Assembly: GCA_900556195.1 (NCBI GenBank)
Contig: USOJ01000019.1
Coordinates: forward strand, 1 to 10,189
Source: an uncultured Eubacteriales bacterium
GTDB lineage: Bacteria > Bacillota > Clostridia > Christensenellales > Borkfalkiaceae
Length of the DNA stretch: 10,189 nucleotides
Direction: 5' to 3'
This document shows, piece after piece, positions 1-6,888 of this stretch. A program made the position numbers and the translations under genes. The notes beneath the pieces were generated by a model. The model had not been told where the DNA came from, did no database searches, and was given only the letters and a program-made list of their open reading frames with translations. Each line of letters begins with the position of its first letter. The first letter of the stretch is position 1.

Positions 1-70
1 CGGAAAGGCGTATTCGTTATTCTTTATTTCGTTTTATTCCGCGCTTTGAAGCGTTCCGCGAACATTTGAA

Positions 71-3000
71 TTATTTCGCGCGGAGTTCGGTAGTCCAGAT
101 ATAATCGGTATCCTGTCCGATTCCACCACTAACCATGCCTGACCATTTATTCTTAAACATATCACGAATAGTAGATCCTGTAAGTCCTGCAACGGTTTTA
201 TAAGTTTTGGAATCTGAATATATACTCAACGTCCAGGTTTCGCCCGACTTTACAAGTTGCCATTCGAGCCATTCGGTGCACTTAAAATCGTTTGCTCCCC
301 AATCACCGTCGAATAAGTAATAGTTGTTAGTATACAATGTTTTGAATCTGATTTCCGTAAAATTCGAAATGTCTATCGTATTGAACGTGTCGGCAGTGTA
401 ACTCTTACGTTTCATAACTTTTTCGTAGAGTTCGGGGGTTGCAACCGTAGTATCTATTGCCGAGTCTAAAAAGACTTCGCCGACGTTACTGCCGAAGGGC
501 ATCCTATCTGCGGGATTCACCGCTGCAATATCTACGCTTTTTACTCCGTTGAAAACTATGGACAGCGTTCTGACGTCTTTATCTGCAAACGTTTTGGTAT
601 GACCGTCATCCGTGTTTCCGTTGCCGTCGTAAATCTTCAAAACGCCCGTAACGGAATTGAATTCGACCGTAAACCACGTTTTTCCCAAATCCGCGCTATC
701 AACCCATTGTCCCATATATCCGGCTTCTGTCGTCCATCCCGTAGATTCATAAATAGAAAATGAGGTTGCCTCGCTATGATTTAATCTGACCTTGAAAATC
801 AGCACACCGTTTTCATCTGGTTGAAGATACTTGTTAAGGCTCATGACCGACTTGTAACCGGCGCTTGCATCATATCCGGGTACGTTAATATACACGATAG
901 TATCGGTTACCGCGTATTTAACGGTGATATTCGCATTGATAGCGGACAAATCTACGTCGTCGCCGTTTTCATCGACCCACTTACCGTTGAGATATTGCTT
1001 CGTATAACCGCCGCCGAGATCTTCGTCGGATATCGAATAATCGTAGTCGTCAGCCGCTGCGCCTTTGAAAAGTCTTTCGCTGTGAAGTTCTTCGCCGTTT
1101 TCGTTAAGGTAAGTTACCGTGCAAATTTCGGGCACGGTCGGATTTACCGCCGCCACTTTTACGTCGGCGTGCATAGCGAGAGAGATAGTATCAGCCGCAT
1201 ACGCTTCAAACGTCTTTTCCGCAACGACTGCTCCGTCGGGGTTATAAACCGTAACTTTTTTATCTGCCGCGGTCGCCTTTACGGTAAACCACTTATTAAG
1301 TTCGCTTTCTGAAACGGAAACTCCGAGTTCGTTTGCGGAATTATACGTTGCCGTACCGTAAATAACGAACGAGGTCTTTCCTGCTTCTTCCGGCGTGCCG
1401 TCGGTTGCCAACGATTTTACGAGCACTTTGAAAATAACGTCGCCGTTTTGGCCGCCCGCAACGTAAGCGTTCATCTGACGAATCGTATAATAAGTTATCG
1501 CTCCGCCCATCGGTTCATAATACTTAACGTCGCGGCTGACGAGAATTTCGTCTTTATAATAAACGTCTATATCTTCGGTTATATTATCGAAAGAAACGAC
1601 GGTCATACCGTTTTCTTCGGTTACCCATTTTTCGTCGTGGGTATAAACGTAGCCGTCGAGAACTTCTTTACTCTCGGTATTCGGAGTTATCTCGTAACCC
1701 GTCGCATTTTCGCCGTGTTTTACCTTTTCGGTAGTAGTCGCGCCGCCCTTATGATAAGTTACGGTATAAACGTTGATTTCGATGCCCGAAACCGTTACGA
1801 CGATATCGCCGATCGCTTCTTCTGCGGGAACGGTAAAGCCGTAGTTATCGTCGAGAACAGCAGTCTTTTCCGCGCCGTTACCGACCTTATAAGTTACCGT
1901 GATTTTGCCGTAAGACTGAGTGTATTTACCGTCAAGCGTAACGTTAAGAGTTTGCGCGTTGCCGTGCTTATAAGTGAACGTTTCGCTCGTAACCGCGCCG
2001 CCGATATTACCCGCATAAGTAACGCTATAAGTCGGTAATACGAGTTTTATAACGAGAACGTAAGTTGCTTCGCTGCCGTTTTCGGCGGTAACGGTTATTT
2101 CGAACTCGTTGTCGCCTTCTTTAAGCGTTCCGACTTCGGGATCGATAACGTAAGAAGCAACCTTGCTCGTAAGAGTAACCGCGACTTTCGCGGTTTTGTC
2201 GTTTACCGTTATAACGTAAGCGTTTTCGTCTTCGTCGTAATCGACCGACGTTCCGTTTACGGTTATTTCTTCGATAGTCTTTACGTCGCTCTTCGCGCGG
2301 TTTACCACAACGGTATACTTCGTTTTTTCTTCGCCTACCGAAACTACGATTTCGAACGTGTTATCGCCGACGTTAAGAGTTTTGCTCCCCGCGCCCGTTA
2401 TCGTCGCGTTTTCGTTGTTTGCTCTTACCGAAAGGGTTGTTTCGGTAACTTCGTTTTCAACGTTATGCTTATAAACTCCGTCTGCGCCCGCCGTAAGAGC
2501 GGTATCGCCGATTTTTACTTCGGCAAGAGTAAGATCCGCCGCCGCGCGAACGACTTTTACGGTATAGTTTTTAGTAGCGTCGCCCGCTTTTGCGGTAATC
2601 GTGAACGTATTTTCGCCGACGGCGAGAGTTTTTTCGCCCAAACCTTCTATTTCAACGTAACTTTTTGCCGCCGTAGCCGAAAGAGTAATCGTTTTAACGG
2701 AATTTTCTACGTTCAGGGTATAAGCCCCGTCCGCGCCCGCCGTAAGAACGTTATCGCCGATTTTAACTTCGGTAAGATCCAAAACGGCTGCCGCGCGGGT
2801 AATTTCTACCGCGTATTCGGCGGTTTTGCCGCTTTTGCTTACGGTAACGGTAAATTCGTTTTTACCTACTGTAAGGGTCTTTTCGCCCGTTCCTTCGACG
2901 GTAGCCGACGAATCTTTCGCCGTAGCCGAAAGCGTAAGGCTTCCTACTTCGTAACCTACCGAGTGAACGTATTTGCCGTCGGTTTCGACGAGCGTTACGT

Positions 3001-3127
3001 CGCCCGCTTTGAGTTCCGCAAGTTTAAGATTGACCGTCGGGGTCGTGGTTTTACACGCTGCGAAAAGCATCGTAGCGAACACGAAAGTCAACAAAACGAG
3101 CAGAGTTCTTGCTTTGAACATTTTCAT
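71..3127 (-). CDS. Large surface lipoprotein with cadherin-like and InlB-like beta repeats
   Basis: This 1018-residue protein starts with a lipoprotein signal peptide: basic MKMFKAR, a hydrophobic core to about residue 22, and a lipobox ending FAAC with the lipidated Cys at 25. It is therefore expected on the outer face of the cytoplasmic membrane. Four tandem repeats of about 80 residues follow (about 34-112, 115-195, 198-279 and 282-362). Each has a 'GxNxFxI.V......YTV.V.RA' ending typical of the cadherin-like beta-sandwich family found in Firmicutes surface proteins. After these come a beta-rich stretch (366-450), two InlB/Listeria-Bacteroides-like repeats starting 'VYTVTYHKGG' (about 452-525) and 'CTVTYLNENG' (about 669-740), two related modules of about 130 residues (530-663 and 743-872), and a distinct C-terminal domain (about 881-1016). 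No catalytic motif is visible. Adhesion or ligand display is inference from the domain types. The start is supported by an AAAGGGG ribosome-binding site 7 nt upstream. The ligand is unknown. Confidence 0.88.
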   Translation of the reverse strand: MKMFKARTLLVLLTFVFATMLFAACKTTTPTVNLKLAELKAGDVTLVETDGKYVHSVGYEVGSLTLSATAKDSSATVEGTGEKTLTVGKNEFTVTVSKSGKTAEYAVEITRAAAVLDLTEVKIGDNVLTAGADGAYTLNVENSVKTITLSATAAKSYVEIEGLGEKTLAVGENTFTITAKAGDATKNYTVKVVRAAADLTLAEVKIGDTALTAGADGVYKHNVENEVTETTLSVRANNENATITGAGSKTLNVGDNTFEIVVSVGEEKTKYTVVVNRAKSDVKTIEEITVNGTSVDYDEDENAYVITVNDKTAKVAVTLTSKVASYVIDPEVGTLKEGDNEFEITVTAENGSEATYVLVIKLVLPTYSVTYAGNIGGAVTSETFTYKHGNAQTLNVTLDGKYTQSYGKITVTYKVGNGAEKTAVLDDNYGFTVPAEEAIGDIVVTVSGIEINVYTVTYHKGGATTTEKVKHGENATGYEITPNTESKEVLDGYVYTHDEKWVTEENGMTVVSFDNITEDIDVYYKDEILVSRDVKYYEPMGGAITYYTIRQMNAYVAGGQNGDVIFKVLVKSLATDGTPEEAGKTSFVIYGTATYNSANELGVSVSESELNKWFTVKATAADKKVTVYNPDGAVVAEKTFEAYAADTISLAMHADVKVAAVNPTVPEICTVTYLNENGEELHSERLFKGAAADDYDYSISDEDLGGGYTKQYLNGKWVDENGDDVDLSAINANITVKYAVTDTIVYINVPGYDASAGYKSVMSLNKYLQPDENGVLIFKVRLNHSEATSFSIYESTGWTTEAGYMGQWVDSADLGKTWFTVEFNSVTGVLKIYDGNGNTDDGHTKTFADKDVRTLSIVFNGVKSVDIAAVNPADRMPFGSNVGEVFLDSAIDTTVATPELYEKVMKRKSYTADTFNTIDISNFTEIRFKTLYTNNYYLFDGDWGANDFKCTEWLEWQLVKSGETWTLSIYSDSKTYKTVAGLTGSTIRDMFKNKWSGMVSGGIGQDTDYIWTTELRAK
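2484..2781 (-). repeat. Direct DNA repeat inside the lipoprotein gene (cadherin-like repeats 2 and 3)
   Basis: Two blocks of about 45-50 bp starting near 2484 and 2733 are almost identical, 249 bp (83 codons) apart. They encode EVKIGDxxLTAGADGxY in repeat 2 (residues about 120-136) and repeat 3 (about 203-219). DNA-level identity this high suggests recent duplication or gene conversion of one domain. Confidence 0.75.
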
Positions 3128-3134
3128 AAAAATT

Positions 3135-3141
3135 CCCCTTT
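3135..3141 (-). promoter_or_regulatory. Ribosome-binding site of the lipoprotein gene
   Basis: AAAGGGG on the minus strand ends 7 nt before the ATG at 3127. It picks this ATG, giving MKMFK, over the in-frame ATG two codons further in. Confidence 0.7.
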
Positions 3142-3174
3142 CTTTTTTCTTTAATCATAACTTAATCGCTGTGA

Positions 3175-3217
3175 ATTATCTATATAAACTTGTAACAAAA
3201 ACGACCGTTTTTGTAAA
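3175..3217 (-). promoter_or_regulatory. Probable promoter region of the lipoprotein gene, with a palindrome
   Basis: The lipoprotein gene follows a terminator, so it should have its own promoter between 3128 and 3245. On the minus strand a TTTACA at 3212-3217 lies 17 nt from TACAAG (3189-3194, a 4/6 match to the -10 consensus). AT-rich alternatives for a -10 are TATATA (3181-3186) and GATAAT (3175-3180), but neither has a good -35 partner. A perfect inverted repeat (3195-3214, arms ACAAAAACG and CGTTTTTGT, 2-nt centre) fills the presumed spacer, which suits an operator. The exact promoter cannot be fixed by eye. Confidence 0.35.
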
Positions 3218-3244
3218 GTTTTTAATCTTTTTACGTAAAAAAAG

Positions 3245-3299
3245 ACGGTAAAAAAGTAAAACGCGTTCCCGACGAGGTTTTATCGTCGGAAACGCGTTT
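3245..3299 (-). terminator. Intrinsic terminator after rsfS
   Basis: Arms at 3259-3275 and 3283-3299 pair over 17 positions with a single C-A mismatch, enclosing a 7-nt loop. On the minus strand the stem is followed by TTTTACTTTTTTACC, a good U-tract. It starts 25 nt after the rsfS stop and separates the nadD-yqeK/rsfS unit from the lipoprotein gene. Confidence 0.88.
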
Positions 3300-3324
3300 C
3301 AAGTCGTTTTATGTTGTTTTAAGT

Positions 3325-3672
3325 TCAGCCGTCGATTTTTTCGGCGTTGTCGCCGTCTACCCAAAGTCTTTCGAGATGATAGAAAAGTCTGGTTTCGTCG
3401 TTAAAGACGTGCAAAATAACGTCGCCGAAATCGACGACCACCCATCTGCAATCGTCTAAACCCTCTTTACGAATGACTGCGCCGCCTTCTTTTTCGACCG
3501 CTTCCATAGCGTAATCGGCAAGCGAGCGCACCTGCGTGGTCGACTTTCCGCTTGCGATAATGAAGTAGTCGGCAAGCACGGTTTTACCGTGTACGTCGAT
3601 TTTAAGTACGTCGTAAGCCTTTTTAGCGACTAAAGTATCGCATATGAGTTGAGCCTTGGTTTTTGCGTCCAT
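3325..3672 (-). CDS. rsfS: Ribosomal silencing factor RsfS
   Basis: RsfS binds ribosomal protein uL14 on the 50S subunit and blocks joining to the 30S subunit, lowering translation during slow growth or starvation. The 115-residue length is typical. Family signatures are in order: ADYFIIASGKSTTQVRSLAD (residues 34-53), WVVVDFGDVILHVF (77-90) and the aromatic end FYHLERLW (97-104). It lies directly after nadD-yqeK with only 3 nt between stop and start. This order is common in Firmicutes and indicates one transcript. A strong hairpin terminator follows, so it is the last gene of its unit. Its ribosome-binding site sits inside the last codons of the upstream gene, consistent with coupled translation. 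Nothing is missing or odd in the protein. Confidence 0.96.
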   Translation of the reverse strand: MDAKTKAQLICDTLVAKKAYDVLKIDVHGKTVLADYFIIASGKSTTQVRSLADYAMEAVEKEGGAVIRKEGLDDCRWVVVDFGDVILHVFNDETRLFYHLERLWVDGDNAEKIDG

Positions 3673-3675
3673 AAG

Positions 3676-4803
3676 TTATAATCCTCCTATGTATTCTAAT
3701 GCTTTTTTCGTTTCGCCGTAAACGGGTCTGCCCGATTGTACGACGAATTCGTAAGACCGTTTCAAAGCCGCCCGAAAACCTTGTTCAAAGTCTTCTTCGG
3801 CGATTTTTCTTAAATCTTCGACGCCCTCGTAAGTTCTGCCTTTTTCGAGCATATCGGATGTGAAAATCAACTTGTCCAAATCGCTCATATCCGCTTTGCC
3901 GCTCGTGTGGCAGCGAATGGCTTCGAGTACGTCTTTATCCGTTACTCCCAACACTTTTTCGGCGATATACGCGCCTAAATATTGATGTACGACGGGTTCG
4001 GGAACGCCGCTTGGCATAGTAAAATCTTTATAGTCTTCCGCCCGTTTATATTTTGCGCAGTCGTGCAAAAGAGCCGCCGTCAACACTTTATTTTTATCCA
4101 ACTTATAATACGCGGCGTGATCGAGCGCGTATTCTACTACGCCTGCGGTATGTTCTATCCTTGCGGGTTTAAGATTTTCGCGGATAAACTTAAATTTTTC
4201 GTCGCCGTTATAAAGCCCGTTTTCTCTTATATAATCGAGAATTTTCTCGTTAGCCGTGGTTATCGGCAGCGACAGCATATACCTTATTTTAATCTCGGTA
4301 CTCGACGCTTCCACCCCGTTAAACGGCAGAACGAATGGTTTTACCGAAAATTCTTTTTCGAAATTTTTCGCCGATAAATCGGCGGCTTCGCCGTCGCCCT
4401 TACGGTAGCACAGAAGCGGAGTGGAAAGCCTTAAAATCTCCTGCGGATTTTTCCAACTTCCGAAAGACTTCATCATATCCGTTCCCATCAAAAAGAGAAT
4501 CTCTTTATCGGGGTTTTCGTTTTTTAAGTGAGCGAGAGTTTCAAAAGAATAACTTTTGCCCTGCTTATCTATCTCGTAATCGCTTATCGTAACGTTTTTT
4601 ACGTCGCCGAAAGCGATTTTGCACATATTAAGCCTGTCGGCAGCCGAAGCCGCGTAAAAAGTCTGTTTATGCGGGGGCAAAAACGTGGGCATTACGACTA
4701 TACCCGCGTCGGGATACGCCTTTCGCGCGGCAAGGAGCATTTCTCTATGCCCTATGTGCGGCGGATCGAAAGTTCCGCCGAAAAAAATCAAAATATCGTT
4801 CAT
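3676..4803 (-). CDS. nadD: Fused nicotinate-nucleotide adenylyltransferase (NadD) and YqeK-type HD hydrolase
   Basis: This single 375-residue chain carries two enzymes that are separate neighbouring genes in Bacillus. Residues 1-199 are NadD, which makes deamido-NAD from nicotinate mononucleotide and ATP. They show GGTFDPPHIGH (9-19, nucleotidyltransferase HxGH-type motif), FLPPHK (41-46) and the C-terminal SSTEIK (167-172). Residues from about 203 to 375 are a YqeK-type HD domain: H218, LLHDCAKY with H247-D248, H273, H299 in IRCHTSGK, and D317. YqeK proteins cleave diadenosine tetraphosphate symmetrically to ADP. All expected metal ligands are present, so both halves look active. The start fits NadD family N-termini, but no ribosome-binding site precedes it. 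Only 42 bp separate it from a divergent plus-strand gene, and no convincing promoter was seen there. rsfS follows 3 nt downstream. Confidence 0.95.
   Translation of the reverse strand: MNDILIFFGGTFDPPHIGHREMLLAARKAYPDAGIVVMPTFLPPHKQTFYAASAADRLNMCKIAFGDVKNVTISDYEIDKQGKSYSFETLAHLKNENPDKEILFLMGTDMMKSFGSWKNPQEILRLSTPLLCYRKGDGEAADLSAKNFEKEFSVKPFVLPFNGVEASSTEIKIRYMLSLPITTANEKILDYIRENGLYNGDEKFKFIRENLKPARIEHTAGVVEYALDHAAYYKLDKNKVLTAALLHDCAKYKRAEDYKDFTMPSGVPEPVVHQYLGAYIAEKVLGVTDKDVLEAIRCHTSGKADMSDLDKLIFTSDMLEKGRTYEGVEDLRKIAEEDFEQGFRAALKRSYEFVVQSGRPVYGETKKALEYIGGL
3682..3688 (-). promoter_or_regulatory. Ribosome-binding site of rsfS inside the end of nadD-yqeK
   Basis: AGGAGGA on the minus strand lies 9 nt before the rsfS ATG. 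It is formed by the codons for the final Ile-Gly-Gly of the upstream protein, so the YqeK C-terminus doubles as the rsfS ribosome-binding site. This is the strongest such site in the window. Confidence 0.85.
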
Positions 4804-4845
4804 AACAATCGTTTTATTTGCGTTTTTCCCGTCAATAATGCGAAT

Positions 4846-5571
4846 ATGAAAAAAACTTTATTCGCGTATATATCCGACGGCGCGTTCGTGGCGATTTTTT
4901 CGTTCTTATCGTCTTACGCGGTCGTCAATTACTATCTTAAAAACATTACTCTTTCGGCGACGGTCGCCGTTTCTTTTACGGTTATCGCCGTATGCGTTTT
5001 CTGTATTTTAACCCGAAAACGAAGAAAAAAGACTTTATCGGCGAAGAAAAACGCAGAACTTAAAGAAAAACTCCGCTATTCGCTCGCTTTTTGCCCGACC
5101 GACGAATACCCGCGTATTTCGGAAAAACTGAAACCGTTTACGAAGGTCGAAAGCGTCGTTTGCGACTTCAAAATTTCTCCGCTTACCGCCGACGAAGTAA
5201 TAGCGGCTTGTCGCGGAAAGTCGCTGCCCGTTCAGGTTTTCGCCTGTGTTTTTAGCGAAGACGCGGTAACGCTTGCCGAAAATTCCGACGGAAATCTTAT
5301 CCTGACGGATATCGACGAATTTTACACGGTGTTTTCGCTATGCGACGAGATATTTTCTTACGGGTTCGCGCCGAAAAAGAAAAAATTGCGCGCAAGCGAA
5401 CTATTCAAAGCGACGTTAAAGCCGCGTATCGCCGTCCGCTTCGCCTTTTACGGGTTGCTTTTGATAGTATTCAGTCGTTTCGTGTTCTACCCGCTGTTAT
5501 ATATAATAGTCGGGTGTTTATTTATACTCTACGCCCTGGCAACTTTTACTTTCGCGAAAATGCGGAAGTAA
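4846..5571 (+). CDS. Unrecognised four-helix membrane protein
   Basis: I do not recognise this 241-residue protein. It has two hydrophobic segments at the N-terminus (about 6-30 and 35-55), a highly basic stretch (TRKRRKKTLSAKK, 56-68), a soluble middle of about 115 residues (76-190), a second basic patch (KKKKLR, 177-182) and two more hydrophobic segments (about 196-216 and 218-236). The positive charges place both termini and the middle domain in the cytoplasm. The middle domain holds several cysteines (83, 106, 122, 134, 166) but no clear metal-binding pattern. The reading frame is open further upstream, antisense to nadD, but the ATG at 4846 begins a natural membrane N-terminus (MKKTLFAYISDG). 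It is the only plus-strand gene in the window. It ends 1 bp from the rarA stop and has no visible ribosome-binding site. Confidence 0.75.
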   Translation: MKKTLFAYISDGAFVAIFSFLSSYAVVNYYLKNITLSATVAVSFTVIAVCVFCILTRKRRKKTLSAKKNAELKEKLRYSLAFCPTDEYPRISEKLKPFTKVESVVCDFKISPLTADEVIAACRGKSLPVQVFACVFSEDAVTLAENSDGNLILTDIDEFYTVFSLCDEIFSYGFAPKKKKLRASELFKATLKPRIAVRFAFYGLLLIVFSRFVFYPLLYIIVGCLFILYALATFTFAKMRK

Positions 5572-5572
5572 C

Positions 5573-6886
5573 TTACTTCATTCCCTTTTCTTTGCGGATT
5601 TCTTTTACCTTTTTTTCGTAGCCGTTATCGGTGGGCGTATAAAAAACGGAACCATTGAGCGAATCGGGCAGATATTGCTGTTCTACGTAACCGCCGTAAT
5701 CGTGCGGGTATTTATATTGCGCGCTCTTTCTTTTCGCTTCGTCGTCGGCAAATACCGAATTACGAAGGTGGGGCGGCACGGTGTCGTCTTTCGTACTTTC
5801 CGCCGCCCTCTTCGCCGCGTTCATCGCGACTACGGTCGTATTCGATTTTGGCGCTTCGCAGACGTAAATTATCGCTTCCGATAAAGGGATAAGCCCTTCG
5901 GGGTAGCCGATATTCTGAAACGCCGTGAGCGCGCTCGTCGCGACGACCAACGCGTTGGGGTCTGCCATGCCTACGTCTTCCGCGGAATGTACGACGAGTC
6001 TTCTTGCAAGCAAAAGCGGGTCGCAACCGCCCGATATAAGGCGATGCGCGTAATATAAAGCCGCGTCGCTGCTGCTTCCGCGCAAGGACTTGCAAAACGC
6101 CGAAAGCATATCGTAATAAGAGTTTTCGTCGTAAGACAGCGCGCGTTTTTGTATTGACTGTTCTGCGTCTTTAAGGGTAACGGTAACTTTACCGTCTTTA
6201 TCCGAAGGCGTGGTTAAAGCGGCGAGTTCGAGAGCGTTATACGCAGTGCGCATATCGCCGCACGCAGTCATCGCTATGTGGTCGAGCGCGGCTTCTTCTA
6301 CGGTTAAATTCATATTGCCGTAGCCGCGTTTTTTATCGTTTATCGCCCGCTTTAATGCCGATTTTACCGATTCTTCGTCAAGCCGCTTAAACTCGAAAAC
6401 TCTGCACCGCGAAACGATTGCGGGGGTCATCGAAGCGTAAGGGTTTTCGGTCGTTGAACCGATAAAAATGATAGTGCCTTGTTCTATCGCAGGGAGGAGA
6501 CTATCCGACTGCGTTTTCGAAAATCTATGACATTCGTCGAGCAGAAGATAAGTCTTTTTACCGTAGAGTTTAAGATTTTCTCTCGCTTCGTCCACCGCCT
6601 TTTTTACGTCGGCGACGCCGCTCGAAACGGCGTTCAATTTGACGAAGTTGCCGCTCGTAGAGTTTGCGACTATATTTGCAAGCGTCGTCTTTCCAGTCCC
6701 CGGAGGTCCCCAGAAAATGCAACTGCCTACCCGATCGAGCGAAATAGCCCTGCGAAGCAGGCTTCCGTCTTCGAGAATCTGACTTTGCCCCAAAAATTCG
6801 CGCAAAGACACGGGGCGCATGCGCTCGGCAAGCGGTTTCGCCTCTTCGGTCTTATCCTTATTTATAACGTCAAACAAATCGTACAT
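5573..6886 (-). CDS. rarA: Replication-associated recombination protein A (RarA/MgsA AAA+ ATPase)
   Basis: RarA (MgsA) is an AAA+ ATPase related to clamp loaders. It acts at stalled replication forks and helps keep the genome intact. The protein is 437 residues, the usual family length. In order it shows the N-terminal LAERMRP box (19-25), Walker A GPPGTGKTT (60-68), Walker B LLLDECHRF (114-122), sensor-1 STTENP (144-149), the arginine-finger SRC (159-161), and the C-terminal tetramerisation-region signatures EDVGMADP (303-310) and YPHDYGGYVEQQYLPD (393-408). It is the last gene of the maf operon and starts 2 nt after the coaD stop, with only a weak ribosome-binding site (AAAGATAA). No terminator follows. 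Its stop is 1 bp from the stop of the convergent membrane-protein gene, so its transcript probably runs on. Confidence 0.97.
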   Translation of the reverse strand: MYDLFDVINKDKTEEAKPLAERMRPVSLREFLGQSQILEDGSLLRRAISLDRVGSCIFWGPPGTGKTTLANIVANSTSGNFVKLNAVSSGVADVKKAVDEARENLKLYGKKTYLLLDECHRFSKTQSDSLLPAIEQGTIIFIGSTTENPYASMTPAIVSRCRVFEFKRLDEESVKSALKRAINDKKRGYGNMNLTVEEAALDHIAMTACGDMRTAYNALELAALTTPSDKDGKVTVTLKDAEQSIQKRALSYDENSYYDMLSAFCKSLRGSSSDAALYYAHRLISGGCDPLLLARRLVVHSAEDVGMADPNALVVATSALTAFQNIGYPEGLIPLSEAIIYVCEAPKSNTTVVAMNAAKRAAESTKDDTVPPHLRNSVFADDEAKRKSAQYKYPHDYGGYVEQQYLPDSLNGSVFYTPTDNGYEKKVKEIRKEKGMK

Positions 6887-6888
6887 GG

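Noticed and set aside
14..64. Possible terminator of the lipoprotein gene, hairpin CGCTT-CA-AAGCG
   Set aside because: The stem is only about 5 bp and is followed on the minus strand by A-rich sequence, not a U-tract. The true terminator may lie beyond the window edge.
2400..2960. Regularly spaced repeats resembling an array
   Set aside because: The repeats are in frame, about 83 codons apart and encode cadherin-like domains; there are no short palindromic repeats with unique spacers as in CRISPR.
2465..3154. Long plus-strand open frame (229 codons) antisense to the lipoprotein gene
   Set aside because: The frame mirrors codon bias of the minus-strand gene. Its product is low-complexity Arg/Phe-rich with no family pattern, while the opposite strand encodes clear repeats and a signal peptide.
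4807..4835. TTGACG on the minus strand (4830-4835) as a -35 for nadD-yqeK
   Set aside because: At 17-nt spacing the -10 is ACGATT, which matches the consensus at only two positions, and it would leave almost no leader before the ATG.
4528..4845. Upstream extension of the plus-strand membrane-protein frame
   Set aside because: It is antisense to conserved NadD motifs and contains no membrane or domain signal; the ATG at 4846 begins a natural N-terminal helix.
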